Below, piece by piece: positions 25,917-34,687 of a stretch of 64,000 nucleotides of DNA. The position numbers and the translations under genes were made by a program. This stretch comes from an uncultured Acidimicrobiales bacterium (GTDB lineage Bacteria; Actinomycetota; Acidimicrobiia; Acidimicrobiales; Aldehydirespiratoraceae), in contig CATQHS010000001.1 in assembly GCA_958296055.1 (NCBI GenBank), positions 2,886,277 through 2,950,276 on the forward strand. The letters are read 5' to 3'. Under the pieces are notes generated by a model. It saw only the letters and a list, made by a program, of their open reading frames with translations, was not told where the DNA came from and did no database searches. The number at the start of each line of letters is the position of its first letter. Position 1 is the stretch's first letter.

Positions 25917-28466
25917 TCAGTCTTCGGTGGAGATGGCTTCCAGCACGTTCATCCGGCCCGCCCTGAAAGCCGGGAACAGAGCGGCCAGCAGGCCGAACAC
26001 CAGCGACAGCACCAGGTACAGCAAGAGTTGGTTGGTCGGCACCGTGATCACGTCGATGATGTCGGCGGGGATGGCCGCGGCGATGGCCGCGCCGAAGCCC
26101 AGACCCAGGGCGATCCCGATCAGGGCTCCGTACAGGGTCACCACTGCGGCCTCCCAGCGGATCATGCGCCGGGCCTGGCGGCGGGTCATGCCCACCGCCC
26201 GCAGCAGGCCGATCTCCCGGGTGCGCTCGAACACCGACAGCGTCAGGGTGTTGACGATGCCCACCAGGGCGATCAGCAGGGCGAAGCCCAGGAACACGTT
26301 CACCAGCACCAGCAGGGTGTTGAGGTTGGACTCAGCCGAGGCCTGGTACTCCGAGCGATCCTCCAGGTTGGCCTGGGGGTACTGCTCCAGCGCCCGCTCC
26401 AGCGAGGCGCGCACGCCCTCGGCGTCGGCGGCGCCGGCGTCAACAGCCACCACGGTGTCGCCGGCGGTCGGGCTCATCTCGGTGACCAGCCCCCGGTCGA
26501 CCAGCCAGTTGCCCCAGAACGTGGCCGTCTGGCTGTAGACCGCGGCCACCCGCAGCCGCCGGGTCTCGCCGTTGGGGAAGGTGAGGTCCAGATCGTCGCC
26601 CGGCCCGACCCCGTAGTCGCCGGCCGGGTCCTGATGCAGCAGCAGGTCGCCGGCCGGGTCCAAGCCGTCCAGCGAGCCCTCCACGACGCCCAGGTTGGCG
26701 ACGGTGGTGATGCCGTCCAGATCGGCCCCGGTGATGGTGTGGGCCTCGCCGCCGACCTGGGCTTGGACGCTGTTGAAGGCGACAACCCGGCCGGCGTCGG
26801 CGGAGCGCAGGTCCTCGGCCAGCGCGGCGGGCAGGCTCTCCTGGCCCTGGCTGACGATGAAGTCGGCGGCCACCGTGTTCTGCAGGCTCTGGCTGAACGA
26901 GCTCTTGAGCGACTGGCCCAGGATGGCGACGGTGGTCACCAGGGCCAGGCCGATGGTGAGGGCCACCGCGGTGGCCGCGGTGCGGCGGGGGCTGCGGGCC
27001 GCGTTGGCCCGGGCCAGCCGCCCCGAGGTCCCGAAGATCCGCCCCAACGGCAGCGCCAGCGCCGAGACCACGCTGCGGGCCATGAGCGGGCTGAGCACGG
27101 CCACCGCCATGAAGACCAGGCCCGCGCCCACCCCCAGCGACACGAGCTGGGCGGTGGTGCTGTTGAAAGAGGCGAACAGGCCCCGCAGGGTCAGCAGCAG
27201 CCCGAGCCCGGCCAGCAGCCCCCCGGCTATCGGCCGCCAGCGCTGGCGGGCGGCGGCCTCGCCGCCCGCGCCCTCGGCCAACCCGGCGATGGGCGGGGTG
27301 CGGGAGGCCTTGATGGCCGGCAGCAGCGACGACGCCACGGTGAGCCCGATGCCGACCGCCGCGGCCCAGATCAGGGTGCGCAGCCGCAGCGGCAGCGGGC
27401 CGTCGGGCAGCTCCGCCCCCAGCGCGCTGAACAGCCCCCGCATTCCCAGGGCGCCGAGCATGCCCAGGCCGATCCCGAGGGCGGCCGCGGCCACGCCGAT
27501 CAGAGACGACTCGGTGAGCACCGAGCGCCGGACCTGGCCCGGGGTGGCCCCGATGGCCCGCAGCAGCGACAGCTCGCGGATGCGCTGGCCCAGCACGATG
27601 CTGAAGGTGTTGGAGATGATGAAGGTGCTCACGAACAACACGATGAAGGCGAACACCAGCAGGGCGTTCTGGAAAATCCCGATGAAGCCCTCGAAGGCGT
27701 CGCTGAACTCCTCGGAGATGGTCTCGGCCGCCACCACCTCCGCCCCGTCGGGCAGCACCGCGGCGATGGCGGCCTGCATCTCGGCCGCATCGCGGCCGGG
27801 CTCGGTCCGCAACCCGATCGTCTGGACCATGCCCTCCAGCCCGAACAGCTCCTGGGCGGTGGCGGTGTCGAAGATCGAGAACACCGCCCCCAGCCCGGCA
27901 TCTTCGGGGAAGCCGAACTGCATCACGCCCGTCAGCTCGAAGGTGCGGGGGCCGGTGGGGGTGATCACCTGGTAGTCGCGGCCCAGCTCGAAGTCGTAGG
28001 AGCCAAAGGTGCTGATGTCGATGGCGAACTGGCCCGCCCCCCGGGGCTGCTCGCCCTCCATCAGGTACCACTGGGAGATGGCCGCGTCGTCGGTCCAGTT
28101 GGCCCCGGCCACCGGGGCGTTGCCTGACGTGACCACCTCGCCGGCACCGTCCACCGGGGTGACGCCCGTGATGAAGAACGTCCCGGCCGCCGACTCCACT
28201 CCGTCGACTGCCGCCACCTGATCCACCAGCTCCTCGGGCAGCAGCGGCGCCTCGGTCTCGGTCAGGTCGCCGAAGGTGAGCTGGCCCCGCACGGTGAAGT
28301 CGGTGCCCGAGACGATGTCTTCGGACAGCTTGTCGAAGCTGGCCCGCAGCGAGTCGGCCACCACGAAGGAGGCCACCACGAAGCCAACGCCGATCACCAC
28401 CGTGGAGGTGGTGAGGGCGAACCGGATCTTGTTGGCGAGTAGGGACTTGAGGGCCAGGCGCAACAT
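25917..28466 (-). CDS. ABC transporter permease, MacB/FtsX family (second)
   Basis: 849 residues with the same architecture as its downstream neighbour: N-terminal helix (~17-38), extracytoplasmic domain, FtsX core with RIRELSLLRAIGATPGQVRRSVLTES, second extracytoplasmic domain and C-terminal SVFERTREIGLLRAVGMTRRQARRMIRWEA. It probably forms a heterodimer with the 23246-25828 product, energised by the ATPase at 28537-29280. The ATG at 28466 has AGAAGG ~7 nt upstream. The 70-nt gap to the ATPase shows nothing else. Confidence 0.9.
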   Translation of the reverse strand: MLRLALKSLLANKIRFALTTSTVVIGVGFVVASFVVADSLRASFDKLSEDIVSGTDFTVRGQLTFGDLTETEAPLLPEELVDQVAAVDGVESAAGTFFITGVTPVDGAGEVVTSGNAPVAGANWTDDAAISQWYLMEGEQPRGAGQFAIDISTFGSYDFELGRDYQVITPTGPRTFELTGVMQFGFPEDAGLGAVFSIFDTATAQELFGLEGMVQTIGLRTEPGRDAAEMQAAIAAVLPDGAEVVAAETISEEFSDAFEGFIGIFQNALLVFAFIVLFVSTFIISNTFSIVLGQRIRELSLLRAIGATPGQVRRSVLTESSLIGVAAAALGIGLGMLGALGMRGLFSALGAELPDGPLPLRLRTLIWAAAVGIGLTVASSLLPAIKASRTPPIAGLAEGAGGEAAARQRWRPIAGGLLAGLGLLLTLRGLFASFNSTTAQLVSLGVGAGLVFMAVAVLSPLMARSVVSALALPLGRIFGTSGRLARANAARSPRRTAATAVALTIGLALVTTVAILGQSLKSSFSQSLQNTVAADFIVSQGQESLPAALAEDLRSADAGRVVAFNSVQAQVGGEAHTITGADLDGITTVANLGVVEGSLDGLDPAGDLLLHQDPAGDYGVGPGDDLDLTFPNGETRRLRVAAVYSQTATFWGNWLVDRGLVTEMSPTAGDTVVAVDAGAADAEGVRASLERALEQYPQANLEDRSEYQASAESNLNTLLVLVNVFLGFALLIALVGIVNTLTLSVFERTREIGLLRAVGMTRRQARRMIRWEAAVVTLYGALIGIALGLGFGAAIAAAIPADIIDVITVPTNQLLLYLVLSLVFGLLAALFPAFRAGRMNVLEAISTED

Positions 28467-28536
28467 GGCGAAACCTTCTTAGAGAGACAGGGTGTCGGGG
28501 CGGGCGTTTAGGGGGCCGGGCGCCTAAGAGGCGGGC

Positions 28537-29280
28537 TCAGGTGCCGAGCCGGTTCATGCGGTCCCGGATGCCCTCGGGGGTGGGGTCGGCCAACTCGTCC
28601 ACGATCTTGCCGTCCACCAGGAACACCACCCGGTCGGCCCGGGCGGCCACCGCCGCGTCGTGGGTGACCATGACGATGGTCTGGCCCATCTCGGTGACGG
28701 CTCGGCCCATGAAGTCGAGGATCTCGGCACCGGTGTTGGAGTCGACGTTGCCGGTCGGCTCGTCGGCGAAGATGATCTGGGGCTTGCCGGCCAGGGCCCG
28801 GGCCACCGCCACCCGCTGCTGCTGGCCCCCCGACAGCTCGTTGGGCCGGTGCTTCACCCGGTCGCCGAGCCCGGTGGTGTCGACCACCTCGTCGATCCAG
28901 GCCGGGTCGCCGTCGGCGCCGGCCAGGTCCATGGGCAGGGTGATGTTCTCGATGGCGTTGAGGGTGGGCACCAGGTTGAAGGCCTGGAAGACGAACCCCA
29001 CATGGTCGCGGCGCAGCAGCGTCAGGTCGCGCTCGGACAGCGTTGACAGGTCGGTGTCGCCGATGAACACCTGGCCTCCGGTCACGGTGTCGAGGCCGGC
29101 CATGCAGTGCATCAGCGTCGACTTGCCCGACCCGGACGGGCCCATGATGGCGGTGAAGCGGCCCTGCTCGAAGGAAACGTCGATGGCGTCGAGGGCCCGG
29201 ACCTCGGTGTCGCCGGCGCCGTAGATCTTGGTCGCCCCGACGGCTCGGGCGGCCACGGCGAGGGTGGTGGTGTCGGTCAC
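28537..29280 (-). CDS. ABC transporter ATP-binding protein (LolD/MacB type)
   Basis: 247 residues. Walker A GPSGSGKST, Q-loop VFQAFNLVPTLNAIENI, signature LSGGQQQRVAVARAL, Walker B IIFADEPTGNVDS and H-loop VTHD are intact, in the order and wording of the LolD/MacB subgroup. It powers the two FtsX-type permeases encoded downstream. The GTG at 29280 has AGGAG 6 nt upstream; longer frames upstream are antisense shadows. Divergent from the 29422 gene with a 141-nt shared promoter region. Confidence 0.92.
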   Translation of the reverse strand: MTDTTTLAVAARAVGATKIYGAGDTEVRALDAIDVSFEQGRFTAIMGPSGSGKSTLMHCMAGLDTVTGGQVFIGDTDLSTLSERDLTLLRRDHVGFVFQAFNLVPTLNAIENITLPMDLAGADGDPAWIDEVVDTTGLGDRVKHRPNELSGGQQQRVAVARALAGKPQIIFADEPTGNVDSNTGAEILDFMGRAVTEMGQTIVMVTHDAAVAARADRVVFLVDGKIVDELADPTPEGIRDRMNRLGT

Positions 29281-29409
29281 CTGGTCTCCTAGCGAATTCG
29301 CGAACGGGCGGCAACTCTTACGCCCGCTCACCCGGTTTCCAACCTGGGCGAGCCGTCTCTTTGATCCGATCGACGGCCTAACACCCGTTCGCCCGGTTAG
29401 AGCCGCTGG

Positions 29410-29415
29410 TAGGGT
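29410..29415 (+). promoter_or_regulatory. -10 hexamer TAGGGT, leaderless promoter for the ABC-2 operon
   Basis: TAGGGT, then exactly 6 nt, then the GTG at 29422. No ribosome site precedes the start, so translation is probably leaderless. The remainder of 29281-29409 must also hold the minus-strand promoter; TTGGAA..TAAGAG in that direction is a weak candidate. Confidence 0.55.
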
Positions 29416-29421
29416 CCCCCT

Positions 29422-30360
29422 GTGCCAGTTGTCGAGACGGCCGCGCTGACCCAGCGCTTCGGCGCCACGGTCGCTCTCGACCGCCTCGATGTGGCCGTTC
29501 CCGGCGGGGTCACCGGGCTGGTCGGGGCCAACGGCGCGGGCAAGACCACTCTCCTGTACGCCGTGCTCGGCCTGAGGCGGCCCACCTCCGGGTCGGTCCG
29601 GGTGCTCGGCCTCGATCCCGTCGCCGACGGCTCCGAGTTGCGGTCCCTGGTGGGGTTCGCGCCTGAGCGGAACGTTCTGCCCGACGAGATGCGGGCCATC
29701 GACTTCGTCCGCCACCTGGCCGAGGTCCGGGGCCTGCCCCGCAAGGAGGCCCGCACCCGGGCCTCCGACGCCCTGTGGCTGGCCGGCTTGGGCGAGGAGC
29801 GGCTGCGGGCCCTCGGGACCATGTCCACCGGTCAGCGCCAGCGGGTGAAGCTGGCCCAGGCCATCGCCTCGGACCCCCGCCTGGTGCTGCTCGACGAGCC
29901 CACCGACGGGCTCGACCCGGTCCAGCGCAACGAGATGCTGGCCCTCATCCGCCAGGTCAGCTCCGAGTTCGGCGTTGACGTCATCGTCTCCTCCCACGTC
30001 CTCGACGAGGTGGAGCAGGTCTGCGATCACGTGGTGGCCATCGATGCCGGTCGGCTGGTGGCCAGCGGGGCGCTGTCGGATCTGGTGGGCGACCGGAGCG
30101 GCCTGGCCCTGGAGCTGGTCGAGCCGGCCGATTCGCCGGGGGCGGCGGCGGCGGTGGAGGCGGCGCTGGCCGCGTCGGGGCTGAAGGTTCGCCGGGACGG
30201 GCTCAGGCTGGTGGTGGAGGGGGCCGACCACGGCGAGTTGTGCGACCGGGTCCGGGACGCGGTGAGCGAGGCCTCCGCCGGCCTGCGCCGGCTCGACTCC
30301 CGCCGCCACAACCTCGAGGACCTGTTCGAGGACCGCGCCGTCGAGGAGATGCGGGCGTGA
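29422..30360 (+). CDS. ABC-2 transporter ATP-binding protein (first pair)
   Basis: 312 residues. Walker A GANGAGKTT, signature MSTGQRQRVKLAQAI, Walker B LVLLDEPTDGLDP and the DE-associated SSHVLDEVEQVCDHV are all seen. A C-terminal ~90-residue regulatory extension is usual in this group. It pairs with the permease whose GTG overlaps its stop (GTGA). Two ATPase/permease pairs run head to tail to 32985, probably one exporter complex or two related ones; the cargo is unknown. Confidence 0.9.
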   Translation: MPVVETAALTQRFGATVALDRLDVAVPGGVTGLVGANGAGKTTLLYAVLGLRRPTSGSVRVLGLDPVADGSELRSLVGFAPERNVLPDEMRAIDFVRHLAEVRGLPRKEARTRASDALWLAGLGEERLRALGTMSTGQRQRVKLAQAIASDPRLVLLDEPTDGLDPVQRNEMLALIRQVSSEFGVDVIVSSHVLDEVEQVCDHVVAIDAGRLVASGALSDLVGDRSGLALELVEPADSPGAAAAVEAALAASGLKVRRDGLRLVVEGADHGELCDRVRDAVSEASAGLRRLDSRRHNLEDLFEDRAVEEMRA

Positions 30361-30407
30361 GCGAAGCCGATGCCGCCGTCATAGGGGCGGGCGGCGTGAG
30401 CGAAGCC
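30357..30407 (+). repeat. in-frame 39-bp start-region duplication
   Basis: GTGAGCGAAGCC occurs at 30357 and 30396. Because the offset is a multiple of three, the extra copy extends the permease N-terminus instead of making a mini-ORF. Confidence 0.75.
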
Positions 30408-31277
30408 ACTGACGGCGGCGCCCGGATCTTCGGCCAGGGCTACCGGCGCTACGAGGGGGATCGGGCCGGCATCGCCGGCGCGGTCTGGTCGGTGGCCCGG
30501 CACTCGTTCCGGGCCGCCCTGGGACTGGGGCGGCCGGCCCGGCACAAGATCCTGCCGGTGGTCACCGCCGCCTTCTCGTTCGTTCCCGCGGTGGTGATGG
30601 CCGGCCTAGTCGCCTTCCTGGGCTCAATTGTCGAGGGGGAGGAGGACTTCCTGCCCTCCTACCACGAGTACTACGGCTTCATCGGCATGTCGGTGGTCGT
30701 GTACTGCGGGCTGGTGGCGCCCGACATCTTGGTCTCCGACCGCCGCAACGGCATGTTCAGCCTGTACATGTCCACCCCCCTGCAGCGCTGGAGCTACCTG
30801 GCGGCCAAGGCTCAGGCGGTGATAATGGCCCTGGCCATCGTGACCGTCGGCCCCGTGCTGGTGCTGCTGCTGGCCTACACGCTCAACGGCGCCGGGCCCG
30901 ACGGCCTCGGCGAGTGGATGCTGGCCCTGGGCCGCATCCTGGGAGCCGGTCTGGCCTACGCCGCCCTGTATGCGGCCGTGAGCCTGGCCGTGGCCAGCCT
31001 GACCGACCGCCGGGCCATCGCCTCGGTCACCGTTATCGTCCTGATCGTCGGCACTTCGATAGCGGCGTCGGCACTGGTGGGAGAGGCCGAGATGAGCGCC
31101 CAGCTCCATCTTCTGAACCTGCTCCTCGTGCCTTACACGATGGTGGGGGTGATCTTCGGGGAGCCGGTGTCGACCGGGGGGCTGTCGGCCCAGGGGGTGG
31201 TGCTGGCCTGCGCGGGCTGGGCCGCGGCCGGCTGCGCTTTGATCTGGTGGCGCTACCGGCGACTGGAGGTGGGCTGA
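30357..31277 (+). CDS. ABC-2 type permease (first pair)
   Basis: 306 residues with about six membrane segments after a ~70-residue soluble N-terminus; FLPSYHEYYGFIGMSVVVYCGLVAPDILVSDRRNGMFSLYMSTPLQRWSY contains the usual D-R-R-G loop of ABC-2 permeases. GTG 30357 overlaps the ATPase stop. A second GTG 39 nt later restarts the same words (GTGAGCGAAGCC), so the protein begins MSEAD..VSEAT through an in-frame duplication. Either GTG could be used. Its stop shares one base with the next ATG. Confidence 0.85.
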   Translation: MSEADAAVIGAGGVSEATDGGARIFGQGYRRYEGDRAGIAGAVWSVARHSFRAALGLGRPARHKILPVVTAAFSFVPAVVMAGLVAFLGSIVEGEEDFLPSYHEYYGFIGMSVVVYCGLVAPDILVSDRRNGMFSLYMSTPLQRWSYLAAKAQAVIMALAIVTVGPVLVLLLAYTLNGAGPDGLGEWMLALGRILGAGLAYAALYAAVSLAVASLTDRRAIASVTVIVLIVGTSIAASALVGEAEMSAQLHLLNLLLVPYTMVGVIFGEPVSTGGLSAQGVVLACAGWAAAGCALIWWRYRRLEVG

Positions 31278-32251
31278 TGGGCGACCCGCTCGAGTCGGCC
31301 TCGCCCGCCGAGCCGAGTTCTGCCGGAGCGGCGCCGGGTGCTTTGATCGAAGTGGCCGGGGTCTCCAAGACCTTCGGCGACATCGTGGCCGTCTCCGATG
31401 TCACGTTCTCGGTGGGCCCCGGCGTCACCGCCCTGCTCGGCCCCAACGGTGCCGGCAAGTCGACCCTGTTCCGGATGCTGTGCGGCCTCACCGCCCCCAC
31501 GGCCGGCACGGTGAGGGTCCTCGGGGCCGACGCCCGCCACGACCGCGAGGTGAGGGGCCGGATCGGCCTCGTGCCCCAGCAGGACGCCCTGTTCGACCGG
31601 ATCGGGGCCCTGGAGTTCGTCGCCATCGCCGCCGTCACCGAGGGAATGGCCGACGGTCCCGGCGCGGCCCGCCGGGCCTTGGAGCTGGTCCAGCTCGACC
31701 CCGACGACCAGCGAACCCTGTCCAGCTACTCCAAGGGCATGCGCCAGCGGGTGAAGGTGGCCGCCGCGGTGGTTCACGACCCCGAGGTGTTGATCCTCGA
31801 CGAGCCGCTGGCCGGCCTCGATCCCGTCCAACGCCGCCGGATGATCGAGCTGCTGCACGGCCTCGGAGAAGAGGGCCGCTGCGTGATGGTGTCAAGCCAC
31901 GTTCTCGAGGAGGTGTCCCGGATCGGGTCCCGGATTCTGGTGATCGCCCAGGGCCGGCTGGTGGCTGCCGGCGACTACCGCGATCTGCGGGAGCTGATGG
32001 ACGACCGGCCCCACCGGTTTCAGGTGAAGGTGAACCGGCCCCGCTCCTTTGCGGCCGCCTTGGTGGAGTCGGGGGCGGCGGTGGGGGTGAGCGTGGGCCC
32101 GGACTCGGTGATGATCGACACCCGCGACGTGGGCCGCCTGAGCTGTGAACTGGCCCCCCTGGCCCGGCGGCTGGAGGCCCGCCTCAACCGGATCGCCCCC
32201 CTCGACGACGACTTGGAGTCGGTGTTCCGCTACCTGGTGGAGAGACGATGA
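31277..32251 (+). CDS. ABC-2 transporter ATP-binding protein (second pair)
   Basis: 324 residues. Walker A GPNGAGKST, Q-loop LVPQQDALFDRI, signature YSKGMRQRVKVAAAV, Walker B VLILDEPLAGLDP and SSHVLEEVSRI are intact. A ~25-residue N-terminal extension precedes the domain. The ATG shares a base with the upstream permease stop (TGATG), and its own stop overlaps the next permease ATG (ATGA), so four genes form one tight operon. Confidence 0.9.
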   Translation: MGDPLESASPAEPSSAGAAPGALIEVAGVSKTFGDIVAVSDVTFSVGPGVTALLGPNGAGKSTLFRMLCGLTAPTAGTVRVLGADARHDREVRGRIGLVPQQDALFDRIGALEFVAIAAVTEGMADGPGAARRALELVQLDPDDQRTLSSYSKGMRQRVKVAAAVVHDPEVLILDEPLAGLDPVQRRRMIELLHGLGEEGRCVMVSSHVLEEVSRIGSRILVIAQGRLVAAGDYRDLRELMDDRPHRFQVKVNRPRSFAAALVESGAAVGVSVGPDSVMIDTRDVGRLSCELAPLARRLEARLNRIAPLDDDLESVFRYLVERR

Positions 32252-32985
32252 CCGCGTCGGTGGGTTGGCTCCGGGCCTTCGCCGTGTCTTACCGGGTGCT
32301 GATCCGCCAGATCCTGACGCCGGGGCGGCTGATCGGGCTGGGCCTGCTGGGAGCGGTGTTCATCCTCATCGGCTGGGCCGTCCGGGCCGATACCGCCGCG
32401 GCCCGGGCCGCCGACGCCGCCGATTTGGCGTCCAACACGGGCTTGGCCTTCATCCTGCCGGTGTTCATCCTGGTCTTCGCCACGGTGGTGTTGGGCCAGC
32501 CCAACGAGGACGGCACGCTGGTCTACCTGTGGCTGCGGCCCATGGACCGGGCCCCCATCGTGCTGGGCGGCTTGGCTGCGGCCCTCACCCTGGCCGTGCC
32601 GCTGGTGCTGGTTCCGGTGGTGGGGGCGGCGGCGGCCGCAGGAGCGGACACCGGCGTGGTTGCGGCCGCGGCGGCGGCGGTGCTGCTGGGAGCGGCGGCC
32701 TACGGGACCGTCTTCTTGGCCTTCAGCCTGGTGGTCAAGCGGTCCATCCTGTGGGGCTTGGCCTACGTCTTGATATGGGAGAGCATCGCCCCCAACCTGG
32801 GCGACTTCGCTGGCCGTCTGTCGCTGCGGGGCTACACCCAGTCGGTGCTGGCCAACGTGGGCGGGGTCGATCTCGAAGGATTGAACCCGGTTGCCACCCC
32901 GGTGGCGATCGGTGTGCTGGCCGCGGTGGCCGTCGGGGCGATGGCGCTGGCCTCGGCCCGCCTGGCCCGCCTCGACGTGGCCTAA
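32248..32985 (+). CDS. ABC-2 type permease (second pair)
   Basis: 245 residues, about six membrane helices (e.g. LIGLGLLGAVFILIGWAV, TGLAFILPVFILVFATVVLG), with the cytoplasmic loop QPNEDGTLVYLWLRPMDRAPIVLGG where ABC-2 permeases contact the ATPase. It is the last gene of the operon. Cargo unknown. Confidence 0.85.
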   Translation: MTASVGWLRAFAVSYRVLIRQILTPGRLIGLGLLGAVFILIGWAVRADTAAARAADAADLASNTGLAFILPVFILVFATVVLGQPNEDGTLVYLWLRPMDRAPIVLGGLAAALTLAVPLVLVPVVGAAAAAGADTGVVAAAAAAVLLGAAAYGTVFLAFSLVVKRSILWGLAYVLIWESIAPNLGDFAGRLSLRGYTQSVLANVGGVDLEGLNPVATPVAIGVLAAVAVGAMALASARLARLDVA

Positions 32986-33100
32986 CCGCCTGCCTGACCC
33001 GACGTCGCCTGATCCCCGGCCTCCTGCCCGATCCCGGTCGCCGCCTGACCCGGCCCGGGTTTCTGGCGCGTGTCCGGCCGGCGGGTCCTGTCACGGGCGC

Positions 33101-33125
33101 GGTTTTGCCGCGGGGCGGCAAAACC
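33101..33125 (+). terminator. strong 11-bp hairpin in the 32986-33339 gap
   Basis: GGTTTTGCCGC, loop GGG, GCGGCAAAACC: a perfect 11-bp stem. There is no U-tract, so it may be a Rho-assisted or non-canonical terminator of the ABC operon. The 354-nt gap also holds a 20-bp direct repeat with two mismatches (33065-33084 and 33194-33213) and an AT-rich patch. Confidence 0.5.
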
Positions 33126-33262
33126 TGGCCCCCGTGCCACCCCCCGGCCTGGCTGTTTCGGTCCGGGCCTCTTGTGTTGTCGGCTTGTCTGGTGGCGCGT
33201 GTCTGGCTGGCGGCTGGCTGAATCTGTTTCGGGGTGGGTCACCGGGCTCTGGGTGGCGGAAA

Positions 33263-33281
33263 AATTGTAACAGAATTGTAA
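33263..33281 (+). promoter_or_regulatory. AATTGTAA direct repeats upstream of the HNH gene
   Basis: AATTGTAA at 33263-33270 and 33274-33281, 11 bp apart, about one helical turn, inside a clearly AT-rich island (33258-33310) in a very GC-rich genome. It looks like a binding site for a transcription factor. Confidence 0.4.
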
Positions 33282-33326
33282 TCTGTTTTGGGGTAATAAA
33301 TCCCTTTCAGTGTCATACCCGTGTGT

Positions 33327-33332
33327 TACGGT
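33327..33332 (+). promoter_or_regulatory. -10 hexamer TACGGT for the HNH gene
   Basis: TACGGT, 7 nt, then the ATG at 33340: leaderless geometry, which decides the start over the in-frame GTG at 33310. Confidence 0.45.
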
Positions 33333-33339
33333 GGACACT

Positions 33340-34590
33340 ATGAACGAACTGGTGTTCAGCTCAAGTGCGGGGGAGCCCAATCCGGCTTTGGCCTGGCTGG
33401 ATCGGGTGTCGGTGGCGGGCTTGTCGGGGCCGGAGTTGCGGGTGCTGGCGGCCACGCTGGGGCGCATCAAGAACAAGGCCGACTCGGTGCTGTGCGAGGT
33501 GGCGGCCGCCGTCTCGGAGAGCGGTGCTGGCGCGGCGGCGGCCGAGGTGCTTCAGGACAGCGTTCGGATGTCGGGCCGTGAAGCTCGCCGGGTCGCCCGG
33601 GTGGCCGAGCAGCTCGCGGCCATGCCCAACACGGCTCAGCGTCTGGCCTCTGGCGACATCACCATGGACCATGCGACGGCTCTGGCCAATGCGGCCGAGC
33701 AGTGCGGCGCCGGCACCGTCGATGGCGACGCGGCCCTGCTGGACCGGGCCGGTCTGGCCTCCTCGGACGCGTTCGCCAGGGAGGCCCGCGGCTTTGCCGC
33801 CCGGAAGTCGCCTGATCGGGGCGAGGCGCGGCTGGAGGGCCAGCGCCGGGCCCGCACGGCTTCGACGTTTGTAGACCGCGATACCGGCATGGGCCGGCTT
33901 TGCGCCGATTTCGACTCGGTCAGCTTCAACCTGGTCGAGCAGGCCATCGACAACCGTACTGACGCTCTGTGGCGGGCCGACGGTGGGCGCGACGGCCGGC
34001 CCGATCAGATCCGCACCGGCGGGCAACGCCGGGCCGACGCCGTCTTCGAACTCATCACCGGCCGGGACGCTGGTACCCGTCAACCCGGCGGGGAGCATCT
34101 CGTCGGTGTGCAGCCAGCCGGTGGGCATTCCGCCGATGGGCAGCCCGCCGATGGGCAGTCCGCTCGCCCGGGGAACCGAGCCGGGTCGAACGGCCGGGTC
34201 AGGGTCTCCAACCAGCTCGTGGTGGTGGCCGACATCGGGGTGATCGACGGAACCGCTCCCGGCGGGCGCTGCGAGATCATCGGCACGGGCCCGGTCCCGC
34301 CCTCGGTCATCGGCCAGTTGTCGCCCGACACCGCCGTGGCCGGGATGATCTTCGACGGCCACGGCCAGCCGCTGTGGTTGGGCCGCAGCCGTCGGCTGGC
34401 CAGCGTCGCCCAGCACCTGGCCGTGGCGGTTCGGGACCGGGGCTGCGTCACCTGCGGCGCCCCGATGCACCGATGCGAGATCCACCACGTCCGGGAATGG
34501 GAGAACGGCGGCCCCACCGACATCGACAACCTGGCCGCGCTGTGCGGCCCGCATCACCGCCGGCACCACCGGACCCGGGACGGTCCCTAA
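33340..34590 (+). CDS. DUF222 / HNH endonuclease domain protein (13E12 repeat-like)
   Basis: 416 residues. An N-terminal helical DUF222 region (~1-240), a Gly/Pro/Asp-rich linker with a short near-repeat (ADGQPADGQSA), then a C-terminal HNH fold: CVTCGAPMHRCEIHHVREWENGGPTDIDNLAALCGPHHRRHH, with two zinc-binding Cys and the His-Asn-His metal finger. Such proteins are abundant, multi-copy and poorly understood in actinobacteria, and are linked to mobile DNA. No flanking attachment site is seen. Alternative start GTG 33310. Confidence 0.85.
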   Translation: MNELVFSSSAGEPNPALAWLDRVSVAGLSGPELRVLAATLGRIKNKADSVLCEVAAAVSESGAGAAAAEVLQDSVRMSGREARRVARVAEQLAAMPNTAQRLASGDITMDHATALANAAEQCGAGTVDGDAALLDRAGLASSDAFAREARGFAARKSPDRGEARLEGQRRARTASTFVDRDTGMGRLCADFDSVSFNLVEQAIDNRTDALWRADGGRDGRPDQIRTGGQRRADAVFELITGRDAGTRQPGGEHLVGVQPAGGHSADGQPADGQSARPGNRAGSNGRVRVSNQLVVVADIGVIDGTAPGGRCEIIGTGPVPPSVIGQLSPDTAVAGMIFDGHGQPLWLGRSRRLASVAQHLAVAVRDRGCVTCGAPMHRCEIHHVREWENGGPTDIDNLAALCGPHHRRHHRTRDGP

Positions 34591-34618
34591 GCGGATGTTC
34601 GGGGGGCGGGCCCGGGGG

Positions 34619-34662
34619 TTGACACCTGGTTACCCAGGGACTAGATATAATATCAAATCTAG
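34619..34662 (+). promoter_or_regulatory. promoter and putative operator of the importer/catabolic operon
   Basis: TTGACA (34619-34624), 17 nt, TAGATA running into TATAAT (34646-34651). CTAGAT (34641-34646) and ATCTAG (34657-34662) form a perfect inverted repeat over the -10, with GATAT-A-ATATC nested inside. TATCAAAT at 34651-34658 recurs in the promoter of the ThDP gene (43730-43737), so the nearby GntR regulator may bind both. GGAGGGG precedes the GTG at 34688. Confidence 0.6.
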
Positions 34663-34687
34663 ACTCTATTCCTTGGAGGGGATAATC

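Noticed and set aside
34595-34687. N-terminal extension of the substrate-binding protein
   Set aside because: It would run through the TTGACA promoter and operator, and it places ~31 residues before a complete signal peptide.
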